Assembly (NCBI GenBank): GCA_964019335.1
Contig: OZ025727.1
Location: 1 to 55,000, forward strand
DNA length: 55,000 nt
Reading direction: 5' to 3'
Origin: Diplonema japonicum
Lineage: Eukaryota; Euglenozoa; Diplonemea; Diplonemida; Diplonemidae
Shown here: positions 41,119 to 49,583 of the stretch, piece after piece
Position numbering within the stretch: position 1 is the first letter of the stretch
How the letters are laid out: every line of letters begins with the position of its first letter
Notes under the pieces: generated by a model
Told to the model about the DNA's origin: nothing
Databases searched by the model: none
The model's input: only the letters and a program-made list of their open reading frames with translations
Position numbers and translations under genes: made by a program

Positions 41119-41184
41119 TTGCAATTTGTTGTGAAAACCCTTAGCAGGGGTAGCTCTCGACAAAAAGAAATGGAATTGTTAAAA

Positions 41185-41216
<32 letters not shown>

Positions 41217-42103
41217 GAGACTATTTAAGGGTGCCTGCAGTATGTGGCAGGGCGCCCTGCACAAGTATCGTCTACTTGATTACAGGGGGCGCCCCTCGGC
41301 CTAGTTGTAGCTTCTTCTGCGTTCCGCGTCGTGTCCTTAATGCGTGCGGTGTGCAACTCAACCCCAGCCATGGTGCCCCTGGTAACCAAGATTCTGAGCC
41401 CGTGCAGTTTGCTGCCTGTTCGTCACCCTGAGCATCTGCGATACGTTCTTCCACTCGGGCGCTACCGGTGATGACCGACGTGGAGGTCAACAGCGAACAA
41501 CACATCTGATGTGCTTCTTTATATTTCCATATTTCTGTGTTATCCCCACCGCCCATAAAAAAAGGGGGGGGAAAGGATTATTTTTTAAAAAAAGAAATTT
41601 TCATTTCTATGCTATGCATGTTTACCCCCGTTTTTTTTTTCTTTCTTTTTTTGTTTTTTTCTTTGTTTTTTTTTTTTTTCTCTTTTAAAGCCCCCTCCCC
41701 CAACGTCTCTCGTGCCACCGCATTTCATCTTTCTAAAGGCAAATAGGAAAGGGAGATGGTATAAAAAAAAAGGGGGGGAGGAAACGATCTTTTTTCTTTC
41801 AAAAAAAAAAAAAAAAAGAATTTTTGTACTTTCTTTTTCAGAATGTATTTGTATTTGTATTTCTTTTTATTATGCCCAACACATAACACATGGCTTTTTT
41901 TTTTTCTTCTTTTCTCATAAAAGGAAAAACTCCCCCCCCCCTCCTCCCAATCAAAAAAATTCTATAGCAAAAAAAAAAAAAAAATAACAATTCCCCCTTT
42001 CCCTTCCCCTCCCTTTTTTTTATTCAAAGAAAGAAACAGGAAACATTTTTAAAAAAAAGGGGGGGTGGGGGGATAATGGTTCCTTCGACTACCGATTTTC
42101 TTA
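41116..42103. other. Intergenic DNA with retroposon leader copy
   Basis: Holds the retroposon leader listed separately, plus T- and A-rich blocks to 42080. No gene of its own. Confidence 0.5.
41226..41515 (+). mobile_element. Retroposon 5' fragment (plus strand)
   Basis: Opens with the hairpin motif GCCTGCAGTATGTGGCAGG and continues through the leader shared with 25796-25910. It ends with CTACCGGTGATGACCGACG and the first codons of the ORF found on the minus strand at 4152 (here MTDVEVNSEQHI and a stop). It is cut off there. This shows that the hairpin motif is probably the 5' end of the family. Confidence 0.6.
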
Positions 42104-43132
42104 CTAGAAGGCTCTCCCCCTCGACCCGACTTTCTCCAGTCTTTTGGGGTCTTGCAAGAACGCGTTTGTTTCGTCTACGAGCCTCATGCACTCTGCCTTG
42201 ATAGGGATGAATGCAGTCTCTGCGGTTTTTTGTTTGATGAAATCATCCAGTTGGAAGAGGTTCTGCTTGATCTGCCGGACCTTCTGCTCCTGGAGCTGCA
42301 GAGGTTGGTGGATGTCGTTATTCTGTAGCTCGTCTCTCTTCCCTTCATATTCATGGTTTAACTGTTGAACTTGCATTTTGAGGCCAACCCGAAGGCTGGA
42401 GTAAAGCACCGACTGCTGAGAAAGCTTCGTCTTCCTCGCATCGTGCTCAGCACGCAAAGCATCTAAATCGGAGAATTTCTTCATAGCAGCCTCATTGGAT
42501 GCAATTCGTTTTGAGACTGTTTCAAGCTCAGCTGTGATCTTCCCGTCCAGGTTGTTGATATTCCTTAACTCGTTCTTCCTCAGCTCCAACTCGTTCTGAA
42601 GCCTTTCTGCTGTTGTAGCGCTTTCTTCTACAGTACGCTCCTGCCCGGCAAGCTCGTCCCGCATTGCGTTGAGCCTGTTCGTCTTCGAGCCTTGTTTGAG
42701 AACCTCTGAAACGTGTTCTAGTAGATGAATGATGCTGCTCTCTGTTGTTTTGTTCGCGGTGAGCTGCTTCTTCTTTTCGGTGTCGAAGTTGTCGATGAAT
42801 TGTTGCATCTCGTGGTCCCTCTGTTCCAACTGTTTGTACTTGTCCATTCTGTCACCTGTCAGTTCTTGGAGGTCCGACTCTAAGGATTTCAGCCTGGCCT
42901 TCGCTTCTTCCAGTTCAGCCTTCGCCTCTCTGATCCCGCCTTGGATGGTGTCAATGGCAGTCACGTCTGATTTGACCTGTGCTAGAAGTGCCTTCTTCTC
43001 CGCTTCAAGATCGCCGTTGAACTCGTTCGCCAGTGAGGCCATCTCCTGCTGTAGCTTCAACGCCTTCTCTTGCTGTTGGAATTGTAATTTCTTCTGCGGG
43101 TCGCTGTTCAGCTGCACGCTTAGCGTGTCGTA

Positions 43133-43169
<37 letters not shown>

Positions 43170-44025
43170 GTTATGATTTACCTATTCGACAAGAACTTCA
43201 TCTCCTTCTCCCCCATGTATACGCTGGACGCTAACTTCGCGCTTTCCTCTCGGTGGCGGTAATATTCCTTTTTTTTTTTTTTTGAAATTTCATTTTTCGA
43301 GCACCTGGCGTCTAATAGGCTCGTCTTGCAGCTTGGCCTCGAGTTTTGCCGTGAGCTCTTCCACCTGGAAGGAGACAAGCTTGTGTTTCTCCTCGCACTT
43401 CTGCCTGTCCATGAACTTCAAGTCGATTTGCGACTTCTCCTCCTTCGTGACCTCCTTCAGGTCGAGGGCCTCTTGGTTCACCTTGTCCACATCAACGTTT
43501 CCAGCAGACTTCTCCACAGCGAAGTTCAGGTCGGAAAGCTCACCCTTGAGCTTCCCTACCTCATTCTCGATTGTTTTAAGCCTTTATTTTGTTTTGTTTT
43601 TTTTGCTTTTTTTTTCTTCCATACTTCCCACCGATTGCTGTCATTTGTCCAGCGTTCTTGTTCAGCCGCTGCTCCTCTTCGTGAAGGCGTTCAAGCTCCA
43701 TAGACAGCTCTGCGTTCTTGGACCTCAGCTGGCCCAGATGGTAAGACCTGTCCATCACCTGCCTCCTCGACCCCGTCTGTTGTGCAGGCACGTACATCCC
43801 CTTCATCCCTTCCCTCATCACAGGTCTTGCTGCAACCTCCACTGACGTCTGCAAACTGACCCCCATCCCTGCGGCAGGCTGGCTCCCTGTCCATGGAGAC
43901 TGCTGCCGTCTCGATGCAGTGCCCGGTGCACCGAAGCCAACCCCCGTGGCGCTTGGAGGTCTGTTGTAGCCATACTGTGTCCCGCTGGTCGGCGGCCGGT
44001 TCCCAAAGCCAGACCCGGGCTGCAT
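42104..44025 (-). CDS. IFT74: Intraflagellar transport protein IFT74; four exons
   Basis: Exons 44025-43625, 43581-43305, 43267-43182 and 43133-42104 join in frame to 597 residues, the usual IFT74 length (human about 600). The basic Gly/Pro/Arg/Ser N-terminus is followed by RPVMREGMKGM, RQVMDRSYHLGQLRSKNAEL and a long coiled coil. This includes EQRDHEMQQFIDNFDTEKKK, as in IFT74 of other flagellates. IFT74 pairs with IFT81 in the IFT-B core and its basic head helps bind tubulin. All three introns interrupt coiled-coil sequence. The start follows a T-rich tract and TTACAG at 44042. This gene shows the cell is flagellated or descends from flagellates. Confidence 0.93.
43134..43181 (-). other. 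IFT74 intron 3, 48 nt, 3' half pure poly(A)
   Basis: GTAAATCATAACATT followed by about 32 A and a final G. No pyrimidine tract exists. A possible branch site is CATAAC. Removing it keeps the IFT74 frame (RYDTLSVQLN), phase 2. Confidence 0.85.
43268..43304 (-). other. IFT74 intron 2, 37 nt
   Basis: Donor CAG|GTGCTC, then AAAAATGAAATTTC and 15 A before the final G. Phase 0. Retention would introduce a stop after four codons. Confidence 0.75.
43582..43624 (-). other. IFT74 intron 1, 43 nt, A-rich
   Basis: Donor AA|GTATGG, end AATAAAG|G. Almost all A with a few G and C. Phase 2. Splicing joins K134 to the LKTIENEVGKLKGEL coiled coil. Confidence 0.85.
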
Positions 44026-44041
44026 GGTGCTTGGTGTTCCA

Positions 44042-44110
44042 CTGTAAGAGCGTTACCATATGGAATCAAAAAGAACAGAATAAAAAGCAATAAAAAAAAG
44101 AAAAAGAAAA
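44042..44110 (-). promoter_or_regulatory. Candidate SL trans-splice acceptor for IFT74
   Basis: The sense strand has several T-rich tracts (e.g. CTTTTTCTTTTTC and TGTTCTTTTTG) and then CGCTCTTACAG, ending 17 nt before the ATG, in the 104-nt gap after the preceding gene. Confidence 0.55.
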
Positions 44111-44128
44111 AGTAAAGTAAAAAGATTG

Positions 44129-45688
44129 TTAAATATCAATATAAACCCCTCTGCCCGCATCGGGGCACACATCGAACTCGCAGTCCGTCTCCCCACCGCA
44201 CAGCGCCTTCAACTTCGACACAACAGCGGCTGCAGTCCATCGCTTCGAGGGGTCGGGGGCGAGGCAGCCCTTCAGAACCTCTGCATACTCTGAAGGGATG
44301 CCTTTTGCGGTGATTGACGCACCGGACAAAACAGTTTTTGGGGCGGAGTCCCCTAAAGAAGAGAGGGGCGTGGCGGTACCAAGGGGGTGGATGAGGTGCA
44401 GGACTTGTCCCAAGAACCAGATATCTGTCTTTGTCGTGCAGGTGACGGAGGCGTTGGATGTCACGCCCTTCCCCCCGCAGAAGGAGTAACCTTCGGGAGA
44501 GTTTAAAAACTGGCAGTTCGCGCGACCACCATTGCACCCAAAGCACCTGCACCTCGTGCCCCCGTTCTCGTCCACCTTTTGTATAGTATCGATATCGATG
44601 AGGATCGGGCCGTCACTCGTGATGAAGTACTGCCCCGGGTGGTTGTCATCGTAGGTGAAGGGCCCTTCAGGGTGTTCATGTAAAAACTGGTGTATGCAAG
44701 CGATGCGGAGGCCCCACCTGTACATTTCACCATTTGTGATTTCAGCGGGTCCCTTTGCCTTCCATGTGCGAAGGTCCTTGCCTTTGAGGAACGGCTGCGT
44801 TTGGAGAACGGTATCGCTATCAGCAGTACAAGCCGTTTCGGGGTAATTTATGTAAGGATGCCTCAGCCCAGACAGCCCAGCGAAGTAAAAGAACCCCTCG
44901 AACGACTCGTAAAGACGTGTCGGGTAGTGCTTGATGCCGACGGTTTTACCGTCTAGAACGCCTTTGTACAAAGCAGTCTTGCCACCTAACGCGATGATCT
45001 TTCGTATTTTCAACGAGGTCTCACACCGTCGGGGTTCTACATTGGTTTCGATGGCGCACTGCAACAGTTTTATGTTGTGCGCAGGTATGTGGCACCCAAG
45101 GGCCTGCACTGCTTCGCATATATCGATGTATTTCCTGCTGATCTTTGGAAGATTGTCCGGGATACTTGCCGTGTTTTGCAAGCACAACACTGATGCGGGC
45201 AGAGCCTCCCGCCGCTTCGCTGTTTTCTTCAAAGGTTTCTCTTTTTTAACAGCCGCGTGCATTTTTGCAGCTTGTTTCACGAGTTTTTCACGGACGTCAT
45301 CTGAGCTTGCGTCGTAGCCGGCGGTCTCGTCGCTTTGGGATTGGGGATAGTCAGCGACTATGATGCGTCGCTTGATCCCGTGAGCCCAACGTGGAAGGCC
45401 TTCTTCGTCGAGAAGGTTGTGCATTAGGATGTCGCTGCTTTTGTCGAAATCGCATTTCTTGTCGTTTAGGTGGGTGAGGTCCTTCTCGTAGCAGTCCTTG
45501 CTGGTCGGGTAGGTTTTGTTTTTTTTCGTTTTAGTGCCGCTTGGGTGTTTTGTCGGAACTACATTCCCTGCCATGCTTCCTCTGCTCGGTTTTGTCCTGT
45601 TCTGCAACATCCCATAGCTCATCCCCAACGATGCCGCGCTGACAAAAACTACGGTCAGCAACCACGAAAACTTTCGACTAGGCGCCAT
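44129..45688 (-). CDS. Type II membrane kinase-like protein (FAM69/DIPK-like)
   Basis: 519 residues from the ATG at 45688. An uncleaved signal-anchor helix (FSWLLTVVFVSAASLG) precedes a basic stem. The kinase-like domain (about 205-500) has the pattern of secretory-pathway kinases: TYDDNHPGQYF in place of the catalytic loop, GPILIDIDTI in place of DFG, then a Cys-rich insert (RCRCFGCNGGRANC ... FCGG), TDIWFLGQVLHLI and a final LAPDPSKRWTAAAV. The family is Golgi or ER resident and several members are poorly characterised. Whether it phosphorylates is uncertain, since the Asp after YDD is shifted. An alternative is a divergent protein-O-kinase. Confidence 0.75.
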   Translation of the reverse strand: MAPSRKFSWLLTVVFVSAASLGMSYGMLQNRTKPSRGSMAGNVVPTKHPSGTKTKKNKTYPTSKDCYEKDLTHLNDKKCDFDKSSDILMHNLLDEEGLPRWAHGIKRRIIVADYPQSQSDETAGYDASSDDVREKLVKQAAKMHAAVKKEKPLKKTAKRREALPASVLCLQNTASIPDNLPKISRKYIDICEAVQALGCHIPAHNIKLLQCAIETNVEPRRCETSLKIRKIIALGGKTALYKGVLDGKTVGIKHYPTRLYESFEGFFYFAGLSGLRHPYINYPETACTADSDTVLQTQPFLKGKDLRTWKAKGPAEITNGEMYRWGLRIACIHQFLHEHPEGPFTYDDNHPGQYFITSDGPILIDIDTIQKVDENGGTRCRCFGCNGGRANCQFLNSPEGYSFCGGKGVTSNASVTCTTKTDIWFLGQVLHLIHPLGTATPLSSLGDSAPKTVLSGASITAKGIPSEYAEVLKGCLAPDPSKRWTAAAVVSKLKALCGGETDCEFDVCPDAGRGVYIDI

Positions 45689-46145
45689 CACCTCGCGCCT
45701 CCCTTTTGACGAAGTGAAGTGAAGTGAAAGAAAAACCTTTCAAAAAAAAAAAAAAGAAAAACAAAAATATAAAAAAAAAAAAAAAAGTACTGACCTATAC
45801 TATAATATACAGTAAACCAAGAAGGGGAGGGTGGTTTACAGTATTCTAATAAATAAAATTCTTCTTTTTTTGATCTTAAACCCCCCCCCCCCCCCCCCCC
45901 CCCAAACACGAAAGATTCACCACAAATACCCAGAACACCGCAATCACAGGCAAACAGTGACAACTGGAAAGCTAAGAAGGTGGGCTTACTGGCTCAGAGC
46001 CGCGGAGGGGTAAAACCCACTTCTTTTTTTTTTCTCCAACCGGGGAGAAGAAAAAAATACAAGCAGTCCAAGAAGCCAACGCAGGTGAAAAATCTTTTTT
46101 AAAAAAAGAAAACACTAAAAGAAAGGGTTAAAAAAAAAAAAAATT
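45689..46145. other. Intergenic DNA with poly(C) run and hairpin
   Basis: A run of about 22 C at 45881-45902. An inverted pair GTGGG ... CCCAC with inner GGCTCAGAGCC lies at 45981-46018. No gene. Confidence 0.5.
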
Positions 46146-47244
46146 CTATCTTTTTTGTTTTGCAAGTTGGGGTGTGATCAGTTTGAGACACAACTTATGC
46201 CCCAACGACGGGTTGTACTGAGCAGCTCCCTTAGTCCAGTCGTACGACCGGGCATACGCGTAAATCTCACCGCTGGCGTCAAAAGAAGCACAAGGGATGG
46301 TGTTGCCGGTAGTCTTGAAACCCTTCACCTTCTGACGATGCTCTTTGTCCCATATGGCTATTCCACCGTTAGATCCTGCAGTGGCGAAAGTGCCATAGAC
46401 AGGGTGGAAGGATATACTATTTACTGAGAAGATATCTTTTGTGTTTTCCCTGTGCGATTTGAAAGAGAAATTACGGGATTCTTGCGACGGGTCAACATGC
46501 ATGACACAGGTTCTGCCTTCAATGCTCCCCGCTGCAAAACCTTGCTTGTCTGGGAAATTTGCAACGCAGCGAAGCTGTTCTTTGACCGCACTGTGAGGCC
46601 GGATTTGTTTCATCATTTGCATGGTTGCCAGGTTGTAAATGGTGACTCCGCCTGCCGTTGCAACGGTGCACATTTCTCCGAGCACGTCCATTGCCACTGC
46701 GGGAGCACCAAGGTTGAACGTGTGAGCCGGTGTTGGGGTTTTGCAATCCCATATCTTCACAAGACCGTCCCATCCTGCGGTGATACACGTTCGGGTTTCA
46801 TTAGAGTACCGGATACACCGTACTGGAAGGTCATGAGATGCAACCTGTGGTGTTTTATAGTATTGTTCGTGTGTGAAGGTGGTGTACCTGTTGAGGAGGT
46901 GCGCCTGGTTGGTTTAAATTCATCATTTTCGCGGTGTGGCAGCCGCCGCCAAAGAAGATGACACCTTCGTTGGTCAGTGCCACGTCGAAGACGGGTTGGT
47001 CGTTTCGCACAGAGGAGCTGGGCATGCTTTGTATGTCCGACATTCCTTTCTGCACCTCCCATATCCGAACTGACTTGTCCCAGCTTCCGCAAACCAGCAG
47101 ATTTTTCCTTTGCGCCATGAGTTGCCGGGGTGCCCATGCAAGGCAGCTAATGGGTTCAGACGGAGCCTGCGCTACCTCCACATCGCTGGTGTTCGGCGCC
47201 AAGGTCGTGCTGGCGCCTGCTGTGCCTGTGTACTTCCAAGCCAT
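46146..47244 (-). CDS. RAE1: mRNA export factor Rae1/Gle2; two exons
   Basis: Exons 47244-46888 and 46844-46146 give 351 residues, close to human Rae1 (368). A seven-bladed WD40 propeller is clear: NLLVCGSWDKSVRIWEV, TCITAGWDGLVKIWD, DKQGFAAGSIEGRTCV, FHPVYGTFATAGSNGGIAIWDKE and YAYARSYDWTKG. GSIEGR with the C-terminal YDW block separates Rae1 from related Bub3. Rae1 binds the nuclear pore protein Nup98 and helps mRNA leave the nucleus. The upstream sense strand has a CT tract, about 22 A and then TAG before GCAAAAGATG. Confidence 0.95.
46845..46887 (-). other. RAE1 intron, 43 nt, flanked by direct repeats
   Basis: CAG|GTACACCACC...CACCACAG|GTT. ACACCAC occurs at both ends inside the intron. 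Phase 0. Retention would end the protein 10 codons later, and removal restores the Rae1 blades. Confidence 0.85.
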
Positions 47245-47364
47245 CTTTTGCCTATTTTTTTTTTTTTTTTTTTTTTGGGTTTGCAGAAAAAAAGGGGGGG
47301 AATATTTTTCCGTTAAATCTTGTGTGCGTATGCAAAAAAAAAAAAAAAAGAAGAAGAAAAAAAA

Positions 47365-47694
47365 ATCGGATTGTTAACCGTCTGGTACTACACGATTAAA
47401 GGCCGCTTTTACAAAGACCAGCCAAGAGTTAACGACACGTGGGTGCCTTATTCCTTTTGCCTCACGGCAAGGGAGGGGGCATTTTTCCAGGTTTTAAACA
47501 GCCTACCCGGTCCGGTGCTATCTTTCGATACAAGTGGTGGGTTACCGTTGGGCCAACGTGCTGCCCGCCTTTGGCACCTGGGTCTTCATTCAACCCTGCT
47601 GTCCCGTAAAACCCCAGCCGAAATGCAACGGAAGGTCTTTTACCGTCGTATGCAGTTTAGAGTCGTACCCAGGGACTTGAAAAAAGATTCATGA
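47365..47694 (+). pseudogene. Possible Mutator-like transposase fragment
   Basis: About 110 codons on the plus strand with YYTIKGRFY ... WVPYSFCLTAREGAFFQVLNSL and LSFDTSGG followed by a distal LHSTLLSRK. This order resembles the MULE transposase core (DGTF... vPl.faLl, then the D-F-E block and FH). The second catalytic block looks present and the first is not included. It is the only credible plus-strand coding stretch besides transposon A. Preceded by an A-rich run. Probably a decayed insertion. Confidence 0.4.
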
Positions 47695-48447
47695 AAAGAG
47701 CGGGCAAACCAATTTTTAATTATGCTTTATCATCAGAGGAGGGGGTTGAATTAAAAAAAAGGAGAGAAGGAAACTATTGAAAATACAAGTCCCCAATTGT
47801 CAAAGTGCCACAAAAGCCCATTTCTGAAACAACCTACGTTTCTAAAGCAACCAGCAGACATTAAGAAACAACAGGAGTGAGTGATCACTTTAGTTTCGGG
47901 GCCTTATTCGGTTTTTGCAGTTTGTTCTAAAAAAAAAAAAAAAAAACAATTGGGCGTGGAAGAGAAAAAAAAAAAAAAGAAAGCACGGTGGGCTTAGATA
48001 TGCAACTCGCCATTATGTGTGAAGCACGGGGTGGAATTCTTGTGGACACAAAACCCCTTGAAGTAAAATGAAGCAAATTTGAAAAAAATATATTAGTGAC
48101 AAACCCCCGGAAGCGAAAAAGCCCAGATATTTTTCTCCACCGGCATTTTCGGTCTGGCGTCTTTCCCAATTTTCACGTTGGCGTGGAGGGTCTTCTGGGG
48201 CACCTTGGCTCTTGAAAGATAAATATTTGTAACAAAATAAATAAAAAAATAAAAAAGCTAAGTTTTCTTTTTTTAAGTATAATACCCAAGTATTTATAGT
48301 ATTTATTACCTACTTTTTTACTTCACTTTCACTTTGCAGAAACAACCGAAAAGAGGAGAGAGAAGGGGGGGGGCAAAAGAAAGATTGGAAGAAAGAAACG
48401 TCAACCGTAGCAGGAAGCGTCTTCCAGAAGGGGAGCTTCATGCTTTT
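47695..48447. other. Gene-free intergenic DNA
   Basis: A runs at 47929-47946 and elsewhere. No gene or repeat recognised. Confidence 0.5.
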
Positions 48448-49440
48448 TAAAGGGGGGGGGGCGAATAATTCCCTCCCAAATAATGTGTTTTTTTCCCAAA
48501 TAATTCTTTTTTTTTCAGGGATTTTTCCACCCCAAATTTCCCAAATAATACCCGACCCCCTTTCTTTTTTTTGGGGGGGGGATGGGGGGTCACATGGTAG
48601 TCGTGCAACAGGTTTTTCTCGGTTACGCCTGTGCAGGGTACTAGCCTACCTAACCCATGTACTACACCCCTTTTTTGACCAAAAAGTCGATTTCCGCCTG
48701 GTTTTGGGCACTTTTTGGGCACTTACAAGCAATTCCTTTGCATTTTGAACAGGGACCACGGGGGTTATTGTGGGAGACTATTTTTCTTAACGCAAGAAGC
48801 TAGATGGTTCGTGATGAACGGTTCAAAATTTCATGGAACTACTTAGTTCGAAGGCGCTTTGTGGGTGGCCCGGGTGCTTCTGCGTTGCCGGAGGGGCACA
48901 TGGATTCATGTGTTGACAACTTATCCAGTATCCAGGTAGTTCCGAGGAGACCATACAGCTAAGAGCACTTAGCGAAGTAAGCACTTTGAAGGGGTCGGGC
49001 TTTAGACAGTGCAGCACAGAACGTTGTTGCGGGTGTTACAATGGACACTACACCTGACGAGACACCAGCCCAAGCCCTTGCAGCTTCTCAAGCCCTGACA
49101 GTTTCTCAAGCCTCTCAGACCCCCGCAACCTCCCAGCAACCACCTAACGCCAAAACCAGGCGGTTTGTCTGCAACGTTTGTGGGTTCTCCACAGCCTGGG
49201 AGAAAAGCTGTTAAAATTTCCCTTGGAAAAAAAAAGGGCATGAAAAAAATCTTGACGATTTGGCATGTTAAGATTTCCGAAGTGCTCTAAGCCCCGCCCC
49301 CTGCTTTCCATGTGGCAGGCTCCCCAGCCCAAATAAGTACAACCCAAATAAGTGTATTCCAAATAATTCTTTTTTTTTGGAGCCCAAACACCCCCCCTCC
49401 ACTGCCCAAATAAAGGGATTATTCGGGGGGGCCCTTTATT
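48448..49440 (+). mobile_element. Putative element with CCAAATAA subterminal repeats
   Basis: Left part: CGAATAATTCCC at about 48460, then three copies of CCCAAATAAT (about 48476-48550). Right part: three or four copies of CCAAATAA (about 49330-49410), then GGGATTATTCG at 49417-49427, the near-inverse of the left end. The inside carries a 57-codon ORF (49041-49214). No target duplication could be fixed because both ends run into G or C homopolymers. Confidence 0.4.
49041..49214 (+). pseudogene. Short ORF with half a zinc finger
   Basis: Reads MDTTPDETPAQAL, a Gln/Ser/Thr/Pro stretch, then RRFVCNVCGFSTAWEKSC and a stop. The C-x2-C pair begins a C2H2-like finger but no His pair follows. Perhaps the truncated start of a transposon protein. 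Confidence 0.3.
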
Positions 49441-49480
49441 TTATTTTATTTTTTTTTTCTGAAAAGAATAAAAAAAATCG

Positions 49481-49583
49481 ATCTTTTAACGTCAAGGCGT
49501 CACAAGTCAAACGGCGCTCAGTACACCACAACAGTCGGCCCCAAGTGCATCTAACCTAAAATTTGCCTTATTCTTGTCTCTCA
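49481..49583 (-). repeat. Dispersed repeat, short copy, as a 3'UTR
   Basis: Ends match the longer copy at 9828-10115 (ATCTTTTAACGTCAAGG and GCCTTATTCTTGTCTCTC). It begins exactly where the cyclase-like gene ends, so on the sense strand it forms that gene's 3' untranslated start. Confidence 0.5.

Noticed and set aside
41077-41163. Poly-Lys N-terminal extension of the kinase
   Set aside because: Starts with TTG and reads through a 39-A run; the ATG at 41076 is just before the glycine loop.
45978-46022. tRNA-like hairpin
   Set aside because: Has an A-box-like GGCTCAGAGCC and paired ends but no T arm or B box; it does not fold as a tRNA.
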